Assembly (NCBI GenBank): GCA_002166865.1
Contig: NHTQ01000007.1
Location: forward strand, 124,001-188,000
DNA length: 64,000 bases
Origin: Rhodobacteraceae bacterium WFHF2C18
GTDB lineage: Bacteria > Pseudomonadota > Alphaproteobacteria > Rhodobacterales > Rhodobacteraceae
Direction: 5' to 3'
A program made the position numbers and the translations under genes. The notes below the pieces were generated by a model. It did no database searches. It was not told where the DNA came from and worked only from the letters and a program-made list of their open reading frames with translations. This document shows, piece after piece, positions 1 to 7,339 of the stretch. The number at the start of each line of letters is the position of its first letter. Position 1 is the stretch's first letter.

Positions 1-1477
1 CCAGCGTGCCGATGGAGAGGCCGCCCTCGCCAGTCGCCCAGTCGGGCAGATTGGACAGCGCCGCGTTCAGCCGGGTGATGAAGCGGTTGATCCGGTCCAC
101 CACGCCGTTAATCATCGACTCGACGCCGTCGATCAGGGCATTGGCGGCCTGGAAGGCGAAGTCCCCGATGGCCTCCGGCAGCGCCCCCCAGGTCGCCTTC
201 ACCGCCTCAAACGCTCCGGAGAAGGTCGCGACGGTGCTGTTGCCCCAGCCGGCCACGGCCTCCGTCGCGCTTTGCAGACCCTCGAGGATCGTCGCCTGCG
301 CCGCGGCCCAGCCGGCCTCCACCCGCGCCCAGGCGGCGCCGGCGCGCAGCGCGATCCGGTCCCAGGTCTCTGCGGCCACGTCCTTCAGAAGACCGAGCGC
401 TTCGCCGATGCCGCCGGTCGCTGCCACGAGGCGCGTGAACTGAAAGATCAGCTCGCCCGCGCCGACGATGAGCGCCCCGATGCCGGTGCGGATCAGCGCC
501 CCGCGCAGAACCACAAGCGCCGTGGCGAGGCCGCGGACCGAGAGCGCAGCTGCGGCGAGCCCGGCGACCCAGCGACCAGCGAGGAAGCCGGCAAAGGCGG
601 CCGCCGTGCTCGCCACCCGCCCGACATTGTCGATCAGCAGCACGAGCGCATCGAAGATACCGGTGAAGACCCGCTGGATCGGCCCGCCCACTTCGCCCAG
701 TCGGGCCAGCCCCTCGGCCGCGCTCTGCAGGGCCGGCGCGGCGGCGACGGCCAGCTGGTTCGACAAGCCCCGCCAAATGAGCCCCAGCCGCGAGATCGCG
801 TCGTTCGTCTCCTCGATCCGGTCGGCATCCGCGTCGCTCACCAGCACACCAAAGCGGCGCAGCTCGTCGTTCGCCTGGCGCAACTGTGCCGCGTCGAGCC
901 GCTGGAAGGCCACGAAGGCGCGGTCGCCGAAGAGCTGCGAGAAGAGCGCCGCCTGCTCGGAGGCCGCCGCATTGCTCTGGATCGCCTCGGTGACCCGCGC
1001 AATGCGCGCATCGAGCGGCAGCGCCAGCAGTTCCGCCGCGTTGAGCCCCAGCCGCCGGATCGCATCGGCCGCCGGCCCGCTGCCATCGGCGGCGAAGAGC
1101 GACAGCCGGCGGGTCAGGCGCGCCGACCCCGCTTCCAGCTCGCGGAAGGAGTTGCCCGAGAGGTCCGCCGCCCGGGCGAGCACCTGCACGCTCGCGGTGG
1201 TGGTGGCGAGCGACTGCGCGAGCTTGGCCTGCGCATCGATGGTCTGCAGCCCCGAGCGGATCAGCGCCGCGCCGGCCGCCGCAGCCGCCGCGCCGACCAC
1301 CCGGGCGATCCGCGTGGCCTGCCGCGCGAAGCGGGCGAGCCGGCGGTTGGCCGTCTCCATCTCGCGCGAGAGGCGCCGGAAGCCCTGCTGCCCGGCCTCG
1401 CCCACACCGCGCAGCGCATCCTTGACCTGCCGCCCGCCCGTCGCCGACAGGCGGACAGAGACGCGTTTTTCGGCCAT
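1..1477 (-). CDS. Tail tape measure protein (gpH-like), N-terminal part
   Basis: The reading frame is open from the ATG at 1477 to the left edge, giving at least 492 residues, so the gene is partial. The protein starts MAEKRVSVRLSATGGRQVKD. It is Ala-rich and helical, with heptad-like runs over about residues 1-120 and a hydrophobic segment near residues 290-350 (FAGFLAGRWVAGLAAAAL, then GALIVGAGELIF), as is usual for tape measure proteins that set tail length and later help DNA entry. It lies directly after G/GT and the tail tube gene, as gpH does in lambda. The start ATG overlaps the stop of the G-T frame (TGATG), which suggests translational coupling to frameshifted ribosomes. Confidence 0.85.
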   Translation of the reverse strand, partial: MAEKRVSVRLSATGGRQVKDALRGVGEAGQQGFRRLSREMETANRRLARFARQATRIARVVGAAAAAAGAALIRSGLQTIDAQAKLAQSLATTTASVQVLARAADLSGNSFRELEAGSARLTRRLSLFAADGSGPAADAIRRLGLNAAELLALPLDARIARVTEAIQSNAAASEQAALFSQLFGDRAFVAFQRLDAAQLRQANDELRRFGVLVSDADADRIEETNDAISRLGLIWRGLSNQLAVAAAPALQSAAEGLARLGEVGGPIQRVFTGIFDALVLLIDNVGRVASTAAAFAGFLAGRWVAGLAAAALSVRGLATALVVLRGALIRTGIGALIVGAGELIFQFTRLVAATGGIGEALGLLKDVAAETWDRIALRAGAAWARVEAGWAAAQATILEGLQSATEAVAGWGNSTVATFSGAFEAVKATWGALPEAIGDFAFQAANALIDGVESMINGVVDRINRFITRLNAALSNLPDWATGEGGLSIGTL

Positions 1478-2204
1478 CACTCAGCCCCCATGGCGCCGCC
1501 GTCCCCGCGGGCCTCATCGCTTCGTTTCTGCAGCGTCTCGACCACCACCGCCTCGACATGCGGGAGCAGCTCGGCGGCGGCGACCGGGTCGATGCCGCGG
1601 GCGCGCGCCATGGCGAGCAGCGCGGTCATGTCAAAGCCGATCACGCCGCCCATCGGGGCCAGCCGCAGCTGGCCGCCCGCCGCCTGCACCAGATCCCGCA
1701 CCTGCCGGCCCTCGACCGTCAGCGGCCGCTCTTGCGTTTGCGGGCAGTCCGGGCACGGCCCGTCGCAGGCTCGGCAGTAGTTCGCGCCCCCGCCCCAGAC
1801 CCAGGCTGCGAGGGCGCAGAGGCGTTTTTTTCCTGCTCCAGCAGCAGCCCCTTCTGGACGTAGTGGGTCTGGAACGCCTCGAAGATCGGCCAGATGTCCA
1901 TCAGCGCCGGGATCGTCTCGGGCCCGGGGTCCACGGGGTTGCCCTTCGCGTCGCCCACGCCCTCCCACTCGACGATCGCCAGCCGGGCCAGCGCCACCGC
2001 GAAGGGGATCGCCACCGCCTCGTCGCTCGCGCGCGCCGCGGCCGGGTCGTCACCCTCCGCAGGCATGGTCTCCAGCGCCTCGACCACGTCTGGATCGCGG
2101 CGCGCCTCGGCCATCAGCGCGGTGGTGATCGGCAGGAGTTTCAGGCGCACGCCGCCGGGCATGTCGTGCCAGGCGGGTTTGCGGGTCATGTCGAGTCGCA
2201 GCAT
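1477..2204 (-). CDS. G-T fusion tail assembly chaperone made by -1 frameshift
   Basis: Ribosomes that slip back one base at the A AAA AAC heptamer (1830 down to 1824) leave the 161-aa G frame near residue 127. They then read about 115 further codons to the TGA at 1479-1477, giving a product of about 242 residues. The extension begins RLCALAAWVW and carries a CxxC-x3-CxxC cluster (CRACDGPCPDC), which looks like a small metal-binding knuckle, then a helical tail. In lambda the G and G-T proteins coat the tape measure during tail assembly, with G-T joining it to tube subunits. The extension has no good start codon of its own between the heptamer and its conserved-looking part, so the fusion is the likeliest way to make it. 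That the slip occurs is inferred from sequence. Confidence 0.75.
1719..2204 (-). CDS. Tail assembly chaperone gpG-like, unshifted product
   Basis: This 161-aa protein starts MLRLDMTRKPAWHDMPGGVR; its ATG at 2204 overlaps the stop of the tail tube gene by one base (TGATG). Residues 1-125 look folded (ITTALMAEARRD, then IWPIFEAFQTHYVQKGLLLEQEK). After the slippery codons the reading becomes low-complexity and basic (ARTTAEPATGRARTARKRKSGR), typical of an in-frame tail that is not under strong constraint. Position between the tail tube and tape measure genes, plus the frameshift site, support a lambda gpG equivalent. Sequence similarity to gpG itself was not visible, so the call rests on synteny and architecture. 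Confidence 0.7.
   Translation of the reverse strand: MLRLDMTRKPAWHDMPGGVRLKLLPITTALMAEARRDPDVVEALETMPAEGDDPAAARASDEAVAIPFAVALARLAIVEWEGVGDAKGNPVDPGPETIPALMDIWPIFEAFQTHYVQKGLLLEQEKNASAPSQPGSGAGARTTAEPATGRARTARKRKSGR
1824..1830 (-). promoter_or_regulatory. Slippery heptamer A AAA AAC for programmed -1 frameshifting
   Basis: On the minus strand the G frame reads GAA AAA AAC, placing A AAA AAC in the exact X XXY YYZ phase. The run is seven A residues (1831-1825) followed by C. Both tRNAs can re-pair after a -1 slip onto AAA AAA. The frame reached is precisely the one that carries the T-like extension and ends on the tape measure start. No clear downstream pseudoknot was identified by eye. Confidence 0.75.
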
Positions 2205-3145
2205 CAGTACTGGTCCACGTCGTTGATGAGGGTTGCGGTGGCCATGCGGCCGGTGCCGGGGTCGCGCGCCGCCTGCCAGTCGAAGGTCGCCTGGATGCCC
2301 TGCGGCCCGTCGATGCCGATCCGCGGGCGCGGCAGGTAAACGGCATGCGCGGTCAGCGTGAAGCTCTCGCCCGAGGGCAGCGCGTAGCCGAAGACCAGCT
2401 CGCACGGATCGCCGTCGATGGCCTGCTGCAGCAGCGTCTCGTCGGCGAAGCGGACCACCACGTTGCCGGTGAGCGCGGCAATGCCGGGCTCCACGCCTGC
2501 GATCTTGCCGTCGGCGCGGATCGTCTCCACCCGGTCGAGGTTGTTGGCATAGGTGATCTCGGCCGAGACCAGGTTGCCGAGCGCCGTGCCGTTGCGCTGC
2601 ACGCTGCCGTTGAAGCTGCCGAAGCGCTTGAGCGCGGGCTCGGTCAGGGTGCCGGCTTGGCTCGCGGCACTCTTGTCCTCGCCCTGCGCGATCACGCCGA
2701 CGGTCGCGGTCACGAGGCCCGAGCGCTCCATCGACCACTGCAGCTGATTGACCCGGCAGCCGGGATACATCGCGTAATGCGGCACCTCAGGCAGGCCCTT
2801 TTCCAGCGCGAAGCTCGGCAGGTCCCAGGCACCCGACTGGAACTCGTGGGTGTAGGGCCCGGTGCCGCTGGTCGAGGGCGCCCCGAAGGCGGCCTTCAGC
2901 CAGTGGCCCCAGGCCTCCGCGTCGATCGGGACCACCACGTCGCCGTCGGCGGTGATCGCGTCCTTGACCGGCGCCAGCGGATCGCGGCCGTAGCCCAGCA
3001 GTTCGGAGTCGAGCAGCGGCTGTTCGGCGGCGACGGTCAGCCCCGGCGCGAACGGCATGCGGATGAAGCCGCTGGCCGGCGGCGTGCCGTAGGTGGTCTC
3101 GAAGCCGAGCGCCAGCCGCGCCCGCGCCCCAAGGGATCGTGCCAT
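2204..3145 (-). CDS. Major tail tube protein (gpV-like)
   Basis: This 313-aa protein starts MARSLGARARLALGFETTYGTPP with an AGGAG-type site upstream of 3145. The opening, in which a short basic leader is followed by a G-x-E-x-x-Y-G-T-P pattern, and the regular alternation of short beta strands (GDVVVPIDAEAWG, LVTATVGVIAQGE, GNVVVRFADE, CELVFGYALPSGESFTL) fit phage tail tube proteins of the siphovirus tube fold. It would polymerise into the tube around the tape measure. It lies between the terminator-like gene and G/GT, as V does in lambda. It is larger than lambda gpV (246 aa). Confidence 0.75.
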   Translation of the reverse strand: MARSLGARARLALGFETTYGTPPASGFIRMPFAPGLTVAAEQPLLDSELLGYGRDPLAPVKDAITADGDVVVPIDAEAWGHWLKAAFGAPSTSGTGPYTHEFQSGAWDLPSFALEKGLPEVPHYAMYPGCRVNQLQWSMERSGLVTATVGVIAQGEDKSAASQAGTLTEPALKRFGSFNGSVQRNGTALGNLVSAEITYANNLDRVETIRADGKIAGVEPGIAALTGNVVVRFADETLLQQAIDGDPCELVFGYALPSGESFTLTAHAVYLPRPRIGIDGPQGIQATFDWQAARDPGTGRMATATLINDVDQY

Positions 3146-3238
3146 GGTGGTCTCCTCTCGCAGAAAGAAGCGGCCCGCGGAGCGGGTCCGCGGGCCGGTG
3201 GGTCAGTGGTCGGGTTACGAGGGTCGTCTGCGCTGAGC

Positions 3239-3658
3239 TCAGCTCAGCGGGTCGTCCGTGGAGTAGTGCAGCACCACCGCGATGGTGGCCGCTTTCAGGC
3301 TTGCCGCGCCCTCTACGGCCAAATCGACCGGGCGCGGCGCTTTCGCCTCGACCCAGTCGCAGAGCCCGCCCAGCGTGCGGTCGGCCGCGAGCGCCGTACC
3401 GATACTGGCTGTCAGCGTGTCGAATGCGGCGTCACGGTCCGCGCCTTGGATCACCGCCTCGATCTCCGCACGGTGCTGGTAGTGGTACCGCAGCGGCGAC
3501 AACGTCACCTCGGGATCCCCCGGCTCGCCATCGCGCAGGATCAGCAGCCCCTCGGCCGGGACACGCTCGGGCAGAACCTCACCGCGCAGCGCGGTGGCGG
3601 GTAGCGTGGAGAGCCGCGCATGCAGCGCGGCGAGGATGGTTTCGCGAGAGGTGGACAT
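3239..3658 (-). CDS. Tail terminator/completion protein (gpU-like)
   Basis: The 139-aa product starts MSTSRETILAALHARLSTLPA and contains the pattern of small tail-completion proteins: an N-terminal helix, a strand pair around GLLILRDGEPGDPEVTLSP, a short Y-x-H-x-A-E-I-E strand (YHYQHRAEIEAVI), a helix with DRDAAFDTLTASIG, and a final strand pair. Such proteins cap the tail tube and set up the head joint. It precedes the tail tube gene as U precedes V in lambda. Close relatives in Rhodobacterales are often labelled acyl-CoA transferase, which the sequence does not support. The fold assignment is by synteny and length rather than a diagnostic motif. Confidence 0.6.
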   Translation of the reverse strand: MSTSRETILAALHARLSTLPATALRGEVLPERVPAEGLLILRDGEPGDPEVTLSPLRYHYQHRAEIEAVIQGADRDAAFDTLTASIGTALAADRTLGGLCDWVEAKAPRPVDLAVEGAASLKAATIAVVLHYSTDDPLS

Positions 3659-3758
3659 GCATCACTTAGTTGTTGCCATACGGAAAGATCGGTGTAAGAG
3701 CCAGACTGGCGCATCGTTGCGCAAAACTTTACAGGAACCCATTTCGGGACGGTGAGGG

Positions 3759-4736
3759 GTGACCAGATTGAAGGACGCCAATTTCACGCAAAAGTTGATG
3801 GTCTATGTCCAGCTTTTTGCCGGCATGGCGCTCTTCGGCACCGGAACCCCGTCCGCCAAGATCGTGTCCGAAGCCTTTCCAATGTTTCTCGGGCCATTTC
3901 TTCGTCTGTTGGTGGCCGCCTTGGCCTTGACGCCCTTCCTGTTCATCTACCGGCACCGCCTGCCTCGTATCTCCAGACAGAACTGGATCAAGATCGTCGT
4001 GATCGGCGGCGTGGGCATCGTTGCATTCACACTCTTTCTGCTAAACGGCATGCAGCGCGTGAACGGTGTGGTCGGATCGGTCGTGATGAGCCTGAGCCCC
4101 GCCGCGATGGCCACGTCGGCCGTTCTTTTCATGCATGACAGCATGGGGTGGCGAAAGGTCCTGGCCGTTACGTTGGCCGTTGCCGGCGTACTCGTGATCA
4201 ACGTCTCGGGTCAGTCGATTCAATCCTCGGGCTGGAATTTGGTCCTCGGCAGCGTGCTGGTGTTCTGCGCGGTTGCCAGCCAGACGCTCTATTCGCTGCT
4301 GGGCAAGCAACTGATCAGGGACCTGAGCCCATTGGTGGCTTTGCCGCTCATCGTCTGGGTTGCCACATTGCTCTTTGCAGGTCCCGGCCTCTACCAGATC
4401 GGGAGCTTCGATTTTTCCGAACCGACGCTGAATGCGTGGCTGGCGCTTCTCGTCTGGGGCTTGGGTCCGCTTGCGATCGGTACCCTTGTCTGGTTTCGCG
4501 GCCTGAGCCAGGTACCGCCAAGCACGGCGTCGGGTTACATGAGTGCCATGCCTGCGACAGCCCTGGCTCTGTCCTACTTCTGGCTTGGAGATGAATTTCA
4601 CCCTATTCATCTGGTAGGCTTCGCGTTGGTCTTCACGAGCATTGGACTCGTAACCTGGGCCCATCGCATCAAGGAGGCGAGCCAGAAGAAAGTACAGTGC
4701 GCGGCGGACACTCACGACTGTGCCATGCCGTGCTGA
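3759..4736 (+). CDS. EamA/DMT-family small-molecule exporter (moron gene)
   Basis: The 325-aa product has ten hydrophobic segments arranged as two EamA repeats: about residues 12-30, 40-60, 76-92, 95-115 and 125-145, then five more from about 160 to 300. An early GTGTPSAK and a late LSYFWLGDEFHPIHLVGFALVFTSIGLV are typical of the family. DMT transporters move amino acids, metabolites or drugs across the inner membrane; the substrate cannot be told. GTG at 3759 is used here; an ATG at 3798 is an alternative. The gene is convergent to the Z-like gene, divergent from the U-like gene, and on the opposite strand to the operon it interrupts, with visibly lower GC. It has no role in virion assembly and looks like acquired cargo. 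Confidence 0.85.
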   Translation: MTRLKDANFTQKLMVYVQLFAGMALFGTGTPSAKIVSEAFPMFLGPFLRLLVAALALTPFLFIYRHRLPRISRQNWIKIVVIGGVGIVAFTLFLLNGMQRVNGVVGSVVMSLSPAAMATSAVLFMHDSMGWRKVLAVTLAVAGVLVINVSGQSIQSSGWNLVLGSVLVFCAVASQTLYSLLGKQLIRDLSPLVALPLIVWVATLLFAGPGLYQIGSFDFSEPTLNAWLALLVWGLGPLAIGTLVWFRGLSQVPPSTASGYMSAMPATALALSYFWLGDEFHPIHLVGFALVFTSIGLVTWAHRIKEASQKKVQCAADTHDCAMPC

Positions 4737-4860
4737 AACACCGCCCGTCCATGAAGCAAGCGGTTCTTCGTTACGCAAACATCGGGGCCTCAGTTGCAAG
4801 CCAACTAAACGGGTCCGATCAGAAGCAGAGGTGTTGACCGCTACCTGCGTGACTGGCTGT

Positions 4861-4876
4861 CACCTGCCGGCAGGTG
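4861..4876. repeat. Perfect 16-bp palindrome after the DMT transporter gene
   Basis: The sequence CACCTGCCGGCAGGTG reads the same on both strands. It lies in the 235-bp gap between the transporter gene and the convergent Z-like gene. No T-run follows on either strand, so a simple terminator is not clear; a protein site or an mRNA-end hairpin is possible. The rest of the gap shows no gene. Confidence 0.5.
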
Positions 4877-4971
4877 GTCTCCATGGGCGCAAACGCACGA
4901 AGCTCTCTCAACCGGACTGACAAACTCCGAAGTGAGAGAGGTGGTCCTGCGGTTTGTCCGCAAAAACAGCC

Positions 4972-5607
4972 TCAGGCGATTCTCCTTTTCGCCCAGTTCG
5001 CGACGATCAGCCCCGGCACGTTGTCGTGCGCGCGCTCGGCGTCCCGGTCGAGATCGAGCCGCTTCGGCAGCTTGACCTGCGGGACCAGCAGGAAGATCGG
5101 CGCGGTGACCTGGTTGCGGCCGGTCTTCGCGCGCGACGCCACCGCCTGACCACGCTTATTGATGCGGGCGCGGTCGGCCACGAGCAGGCTGGGGCCGCGG
5201 CGGCGGTAGACGAAGCGCAGGCGCATGCCCCGGCGGCGTTCCCATTCGCCGGGGGTGATCCTGCCGCCGCGCAGGCCGCGGCCGGCGGCGGGTGTCGGGA
5301 TCGCGAGCCAGAAGCCGGTCTTGGAGCGGATCAGCGGGCCGGTGTCGTGGGCGCCGACGATGGCGGGGGCCTTTGACCAGACCAGCGACGCAGCACCGAT
5401 GCTGGTGGTCCCCTTGGGCCATGTCTCCGCGCGGATGCTCCGAGCGAGCCGCTGGCCCAGCCCCGCGCCGGTGATCTGGCGGCGCCAGTCGGTCTTGAGC
5501 TGCCCGCCGGCCTCGCGCATCGCCGTGGTCACCGCGCGCTCGCCCGCCTTGATCTCCGCGGCCATGAGCGCAGCGAGGTCCGGCGTGACGTCGAGCTTCA
5601 GTTTCAT
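4972..5607 (-). CDS. DUF6441-type minor tail/neck protein (lambda Z position)
   Basis: The 211-aa protein starts MKLKLDVTPDLAALMAAEIK. It has an N-terminal helix-rich segment (residues 1-60) and a basic beta-rich middle (WERRRGMRLRFVYRRRGPSLLVAD, about 120-145). I place it in the DUF6441 family of prophage proteins. The position after the FII-like gene matches lambda Z and HK97 gp10-type tail completion proteins, which prepare the tail end for joining to the head. Its ATG overlaps the stop of the gene before it by four bases (ATGA). The biochemical role is inferred from gene order only. Confidence 0.6.
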   Translation of the reverse strand: MKLKLDVTPDLAALMAAEIKAGERAVTTAMREAGGQLKTDWRRQITGAGLGQRLARSIRAETWPKGTTSIGAASLVWSKAPAIVGAHDTGPLIRSKTGFWLAIPTPAAGRGLRGGRITPGEWERRRGMRLRFVYRRRGPSLLVADRARINKRGQAVASRAKTGRNQVTAPIFLLVPQVKLPKRLDLDRDAERAHDNVPGLIVANWAKRRIA

Positions 5608-5915
5608 ACGGGCCGCAGGTCCACGGTCCAGACCAGCCGTTCGCGGTCGCGCACGGGCTCGCCCTGGATGAGGAAGGCCTCGCCGTCGATCTCGATGCGG
5701 TCGCCCGGGCGCGGGTTCGACACTTCGGCCACGCGCAGATCCACGCGCGTGGTTTCGGACCAGATGAGCGCGTCGCCGAAGCCGGTGGTCTCGTCCGCGC
5801 GGCGGGTGACCACGCGGACGAGGACCGGCGCACCACCCTCGGGGGTGTAGATGGCCTCGCGGGCGATGTTGTCATCGGCGAAGAGCGCATCGAGGGCCAT
5901 GGCAACGGCGGTCAT
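5604..5915 (-). CDS. Head-tail joining protein (gpFII-like)
   Basis: The 103-aa product starts MTAVAMALDALFADDNIARE at 5915, where ATG overlaps the capsid gene stop by one base. It is a small all-beta protein: a helix at residues 1-20, then strands ending in GDRIEIDGEAFLIQGEPVRDRERLVWTVDLRPV. This pattern (ITRIDGEPFVVREVRPDGTGL-like hairpins) is shared with gpFII and Gifsy-2-type head-tail attachment proteins, which form the connector ring that docks the tail. The position right after the gpE capsid gene agrees; no FI equivalent is present. Confidence 0.65.
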   Translation of the reverse strand: MTAVAMALDALFADDNIAREAIYTPEGGAPVLVRVVTRRADETTGFGDALIWSETTRVDLRVAEVSNPRPGDRIEIDGEAFLIQGEPVRDRERLVWTVDLRPV

Positions 5916-6928
5916 CAGGTCCGCCGCGCCGAGCGGAGCACCTGCGGGCGGGTGCAGATCGGCAGCGGGTTGGACTCGATTTCGAGCCGCACCCACTCGT
6001 CGCGATCCCTGTCCGGGATCATGCGCGCATAGAGCGGCAGGCCCACGGTGTTGACGGTCTCGAAGGTGTCGGCGGGGGCGTAGTAGATCTCGAACAGCCC
6101 CTCGACGCCCTCGGGGTAGAAGTAGGCCTTGTCGGTGGGCACGCCGAAGCCCAGCCCGCCCCGGTAGCGCCGGAAGGTGATGCCGCCGAAGCTGACCTCC
6201 TCGCCCACGCGCCCGCGCAGATCGGCCGCCGCCGCGGTGTTGAGGTACGTTTCCCGCACCTCCTTGTGGGCCACCAGATCGGCGAAGAAGGCCGAGCCGC
6301 ATTCCGCGCGGAGCTGCACCTGGCCCGCGGCGAGCCCGCCCAAGGAGTCCTCGACGCTCTCGATCAGCGCCTGGCAGCGCTTGCGCAGCGCGCCCGAGGC
6401 GGGGCTCGTGTTGTCCAGATCGAAGTCAACCTCCGCCGCGGGCGTGATGCCGAACTCGGCGTGGTAGTCGATGACCGTGGCGCCGTCCTTGGGGTCCTTC
6501 ACCACGCCCTGAATGCCGTTGAAGAGGTGAAACTCGAAAGTGGCCTCGGCGTCGTTCCTGAGCCGGCCGAGCTTGCGCGCGACCTCGGCCTGCACCTGCT
6601 GCACCGCGGTCTCGGAGCCGAAGTCGCGGATAGACTGGATTTCCGAGGCCCAGAGCACGTCCTGCTTCTTGAACTGCCGGCAGACGAAGGCGCGCATCTC
6701 GCGACGTTCGGGGATCTGGGACTCAAACGCCGAGCCCCGCTCGGAGAACGGGATGAGCGAGAGCGTGCCGTCGCGGCTCTCGATCATCACGGTGCGCGCG
6801 CGCACGCCGCGGGCGCCGAAGAGGTTGGCGCCCGACAGGATCGCGGGCTTGTAGGGGATGTTCTCGAGCGCGCGGGTGAGCTCGACGATGGTGAAGGCAT
6901 CGCCTTCGAAGATGTCCATGGTGGCCAT
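5915..6928 (-). CDS. Major capsid protein, gpE family
   Basis: The 337-aa product starts MATMDIFEGDAFTIVELTRALENIPYKP, a strong match in memory to the phage capsid E family: the opening D-x-F-x-x-D-A-F-x-x-x-x-L-T-x-x-I-N pattern, then LFGARGVRARTVMIESRDG, the R-R-E-M-R segment, and later AYFYPEGVEGLFEIYYAPADTFETVNTVGLPLYAR. The protein forms the icosahedral head with an HK97 fold. Length agrees with lambda gpE (341 aa). It follows the decoration protein, as in lambda, and a short gap of 41 bp with a GGAGG-like site separates the two. Confidence 0.88.
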   Translation of the reverse strand: MATMDIFEGDAFTIVELTRALENIPYKPAILSGANLFGARGVRARTVMIESRDGTLSLIPFSERGSAFESQIPERREMRAFVCRQFKKQDVLWASEIQSIRDFGSETAVQQVQAEVARKLGRLRNDAEATFEFHLFNGIQGVVKDPKDGATVIDYHAEFGITPAAEVDFDLDNTSPASGALRKRCQALIESVEDSLGGLAAGQVQLRAECGSAFFADLVAHKEVRETYLNTAAAADLRGRVGEEVSFGGITFRRYRGGLGFGVPTDKAYFYPEGVEGLFEIYYAPADTFETVNTVGLPLYARMIPDRDRDEWVRLEIESNPLPICTRPQVLRSARRT

Positions 6929-6969
6929 GTTGATGCCTCCGGGTCAGGGAAGTTGGTGAGAATGCGCAA

Positions 6970-7335
6970 TCAGCGGACGAGGATGCCCGCGGCGAGGAGC
7001 GCCGTGTGGGCCGCGGCGATCTCGGGATCGCTGGGCGTGCCGGTGAAGACGAGATCGTGCCGGTTGACGATGGCCGGGCCGCGGACCACCGCGACGGCCG
7101 GGGCGTCGCCACCGGACGCATCCGCCTTGCCCCAGAGCACCGCGACAGCGGTCTCGGTGCCGTCGGTGGCATTCGGATCGTGCGCGGCGAATTTGCCCGA
7201 GGCGGTGATTTGGCCCAGCACGGTGCCGGGGGCGAGCGTGCCGCTCGCCACGGTGATCGTCTCGCGGGTATAATCGCGATGGGCTTCCCAGACGAGGAAG
7301 CCGCCGGGATGCGTGCCTTCGGTCAGCGTGGTCAT
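6970..7335 (-). CDS. Head decoration protein (gpD-like)
   Basis: The 121-aa product starts MTTLTEGTHPGGFLVWEAHRDYTRETITVASG and contains LAPGTVLGQIT and GTETAVAVLW, which are characteristic of the HDPD head-decoration family (lambda gpD 110 aa). Trimers sit on the capsid three-fold positions and stabilise the expanded head. It lies between the head protease and the capsid gene, the lambda order C-D-E. Confidence 0.85.
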   Translation of the reverse strand: MTTLTEGTHPGGFLVWEAHRDYTRETITVASGTLAPGTVLGQITASGKFAAHDPNATDGTETAVAVLWGKADASGGDAPAVAVVRGPAIVNRHDLVFTGTPSDPEIAAAHTALLAAGILVR

Positions 7336-7339
7336 GGGA

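Noticed and set aside
272..1780. A 502-codon plus-strand open frame over the tape measure gene
   Set aside because: The minus-strand frame encodes a coherent tape measure protein; the plus frame does not resemble a protein.
3239..3658. Acyl-CoA transferase label for the 139-aa tail gene
   Set aside because: No CoA-transferase motif is visible; gene order and length fit a tail terminator protein.
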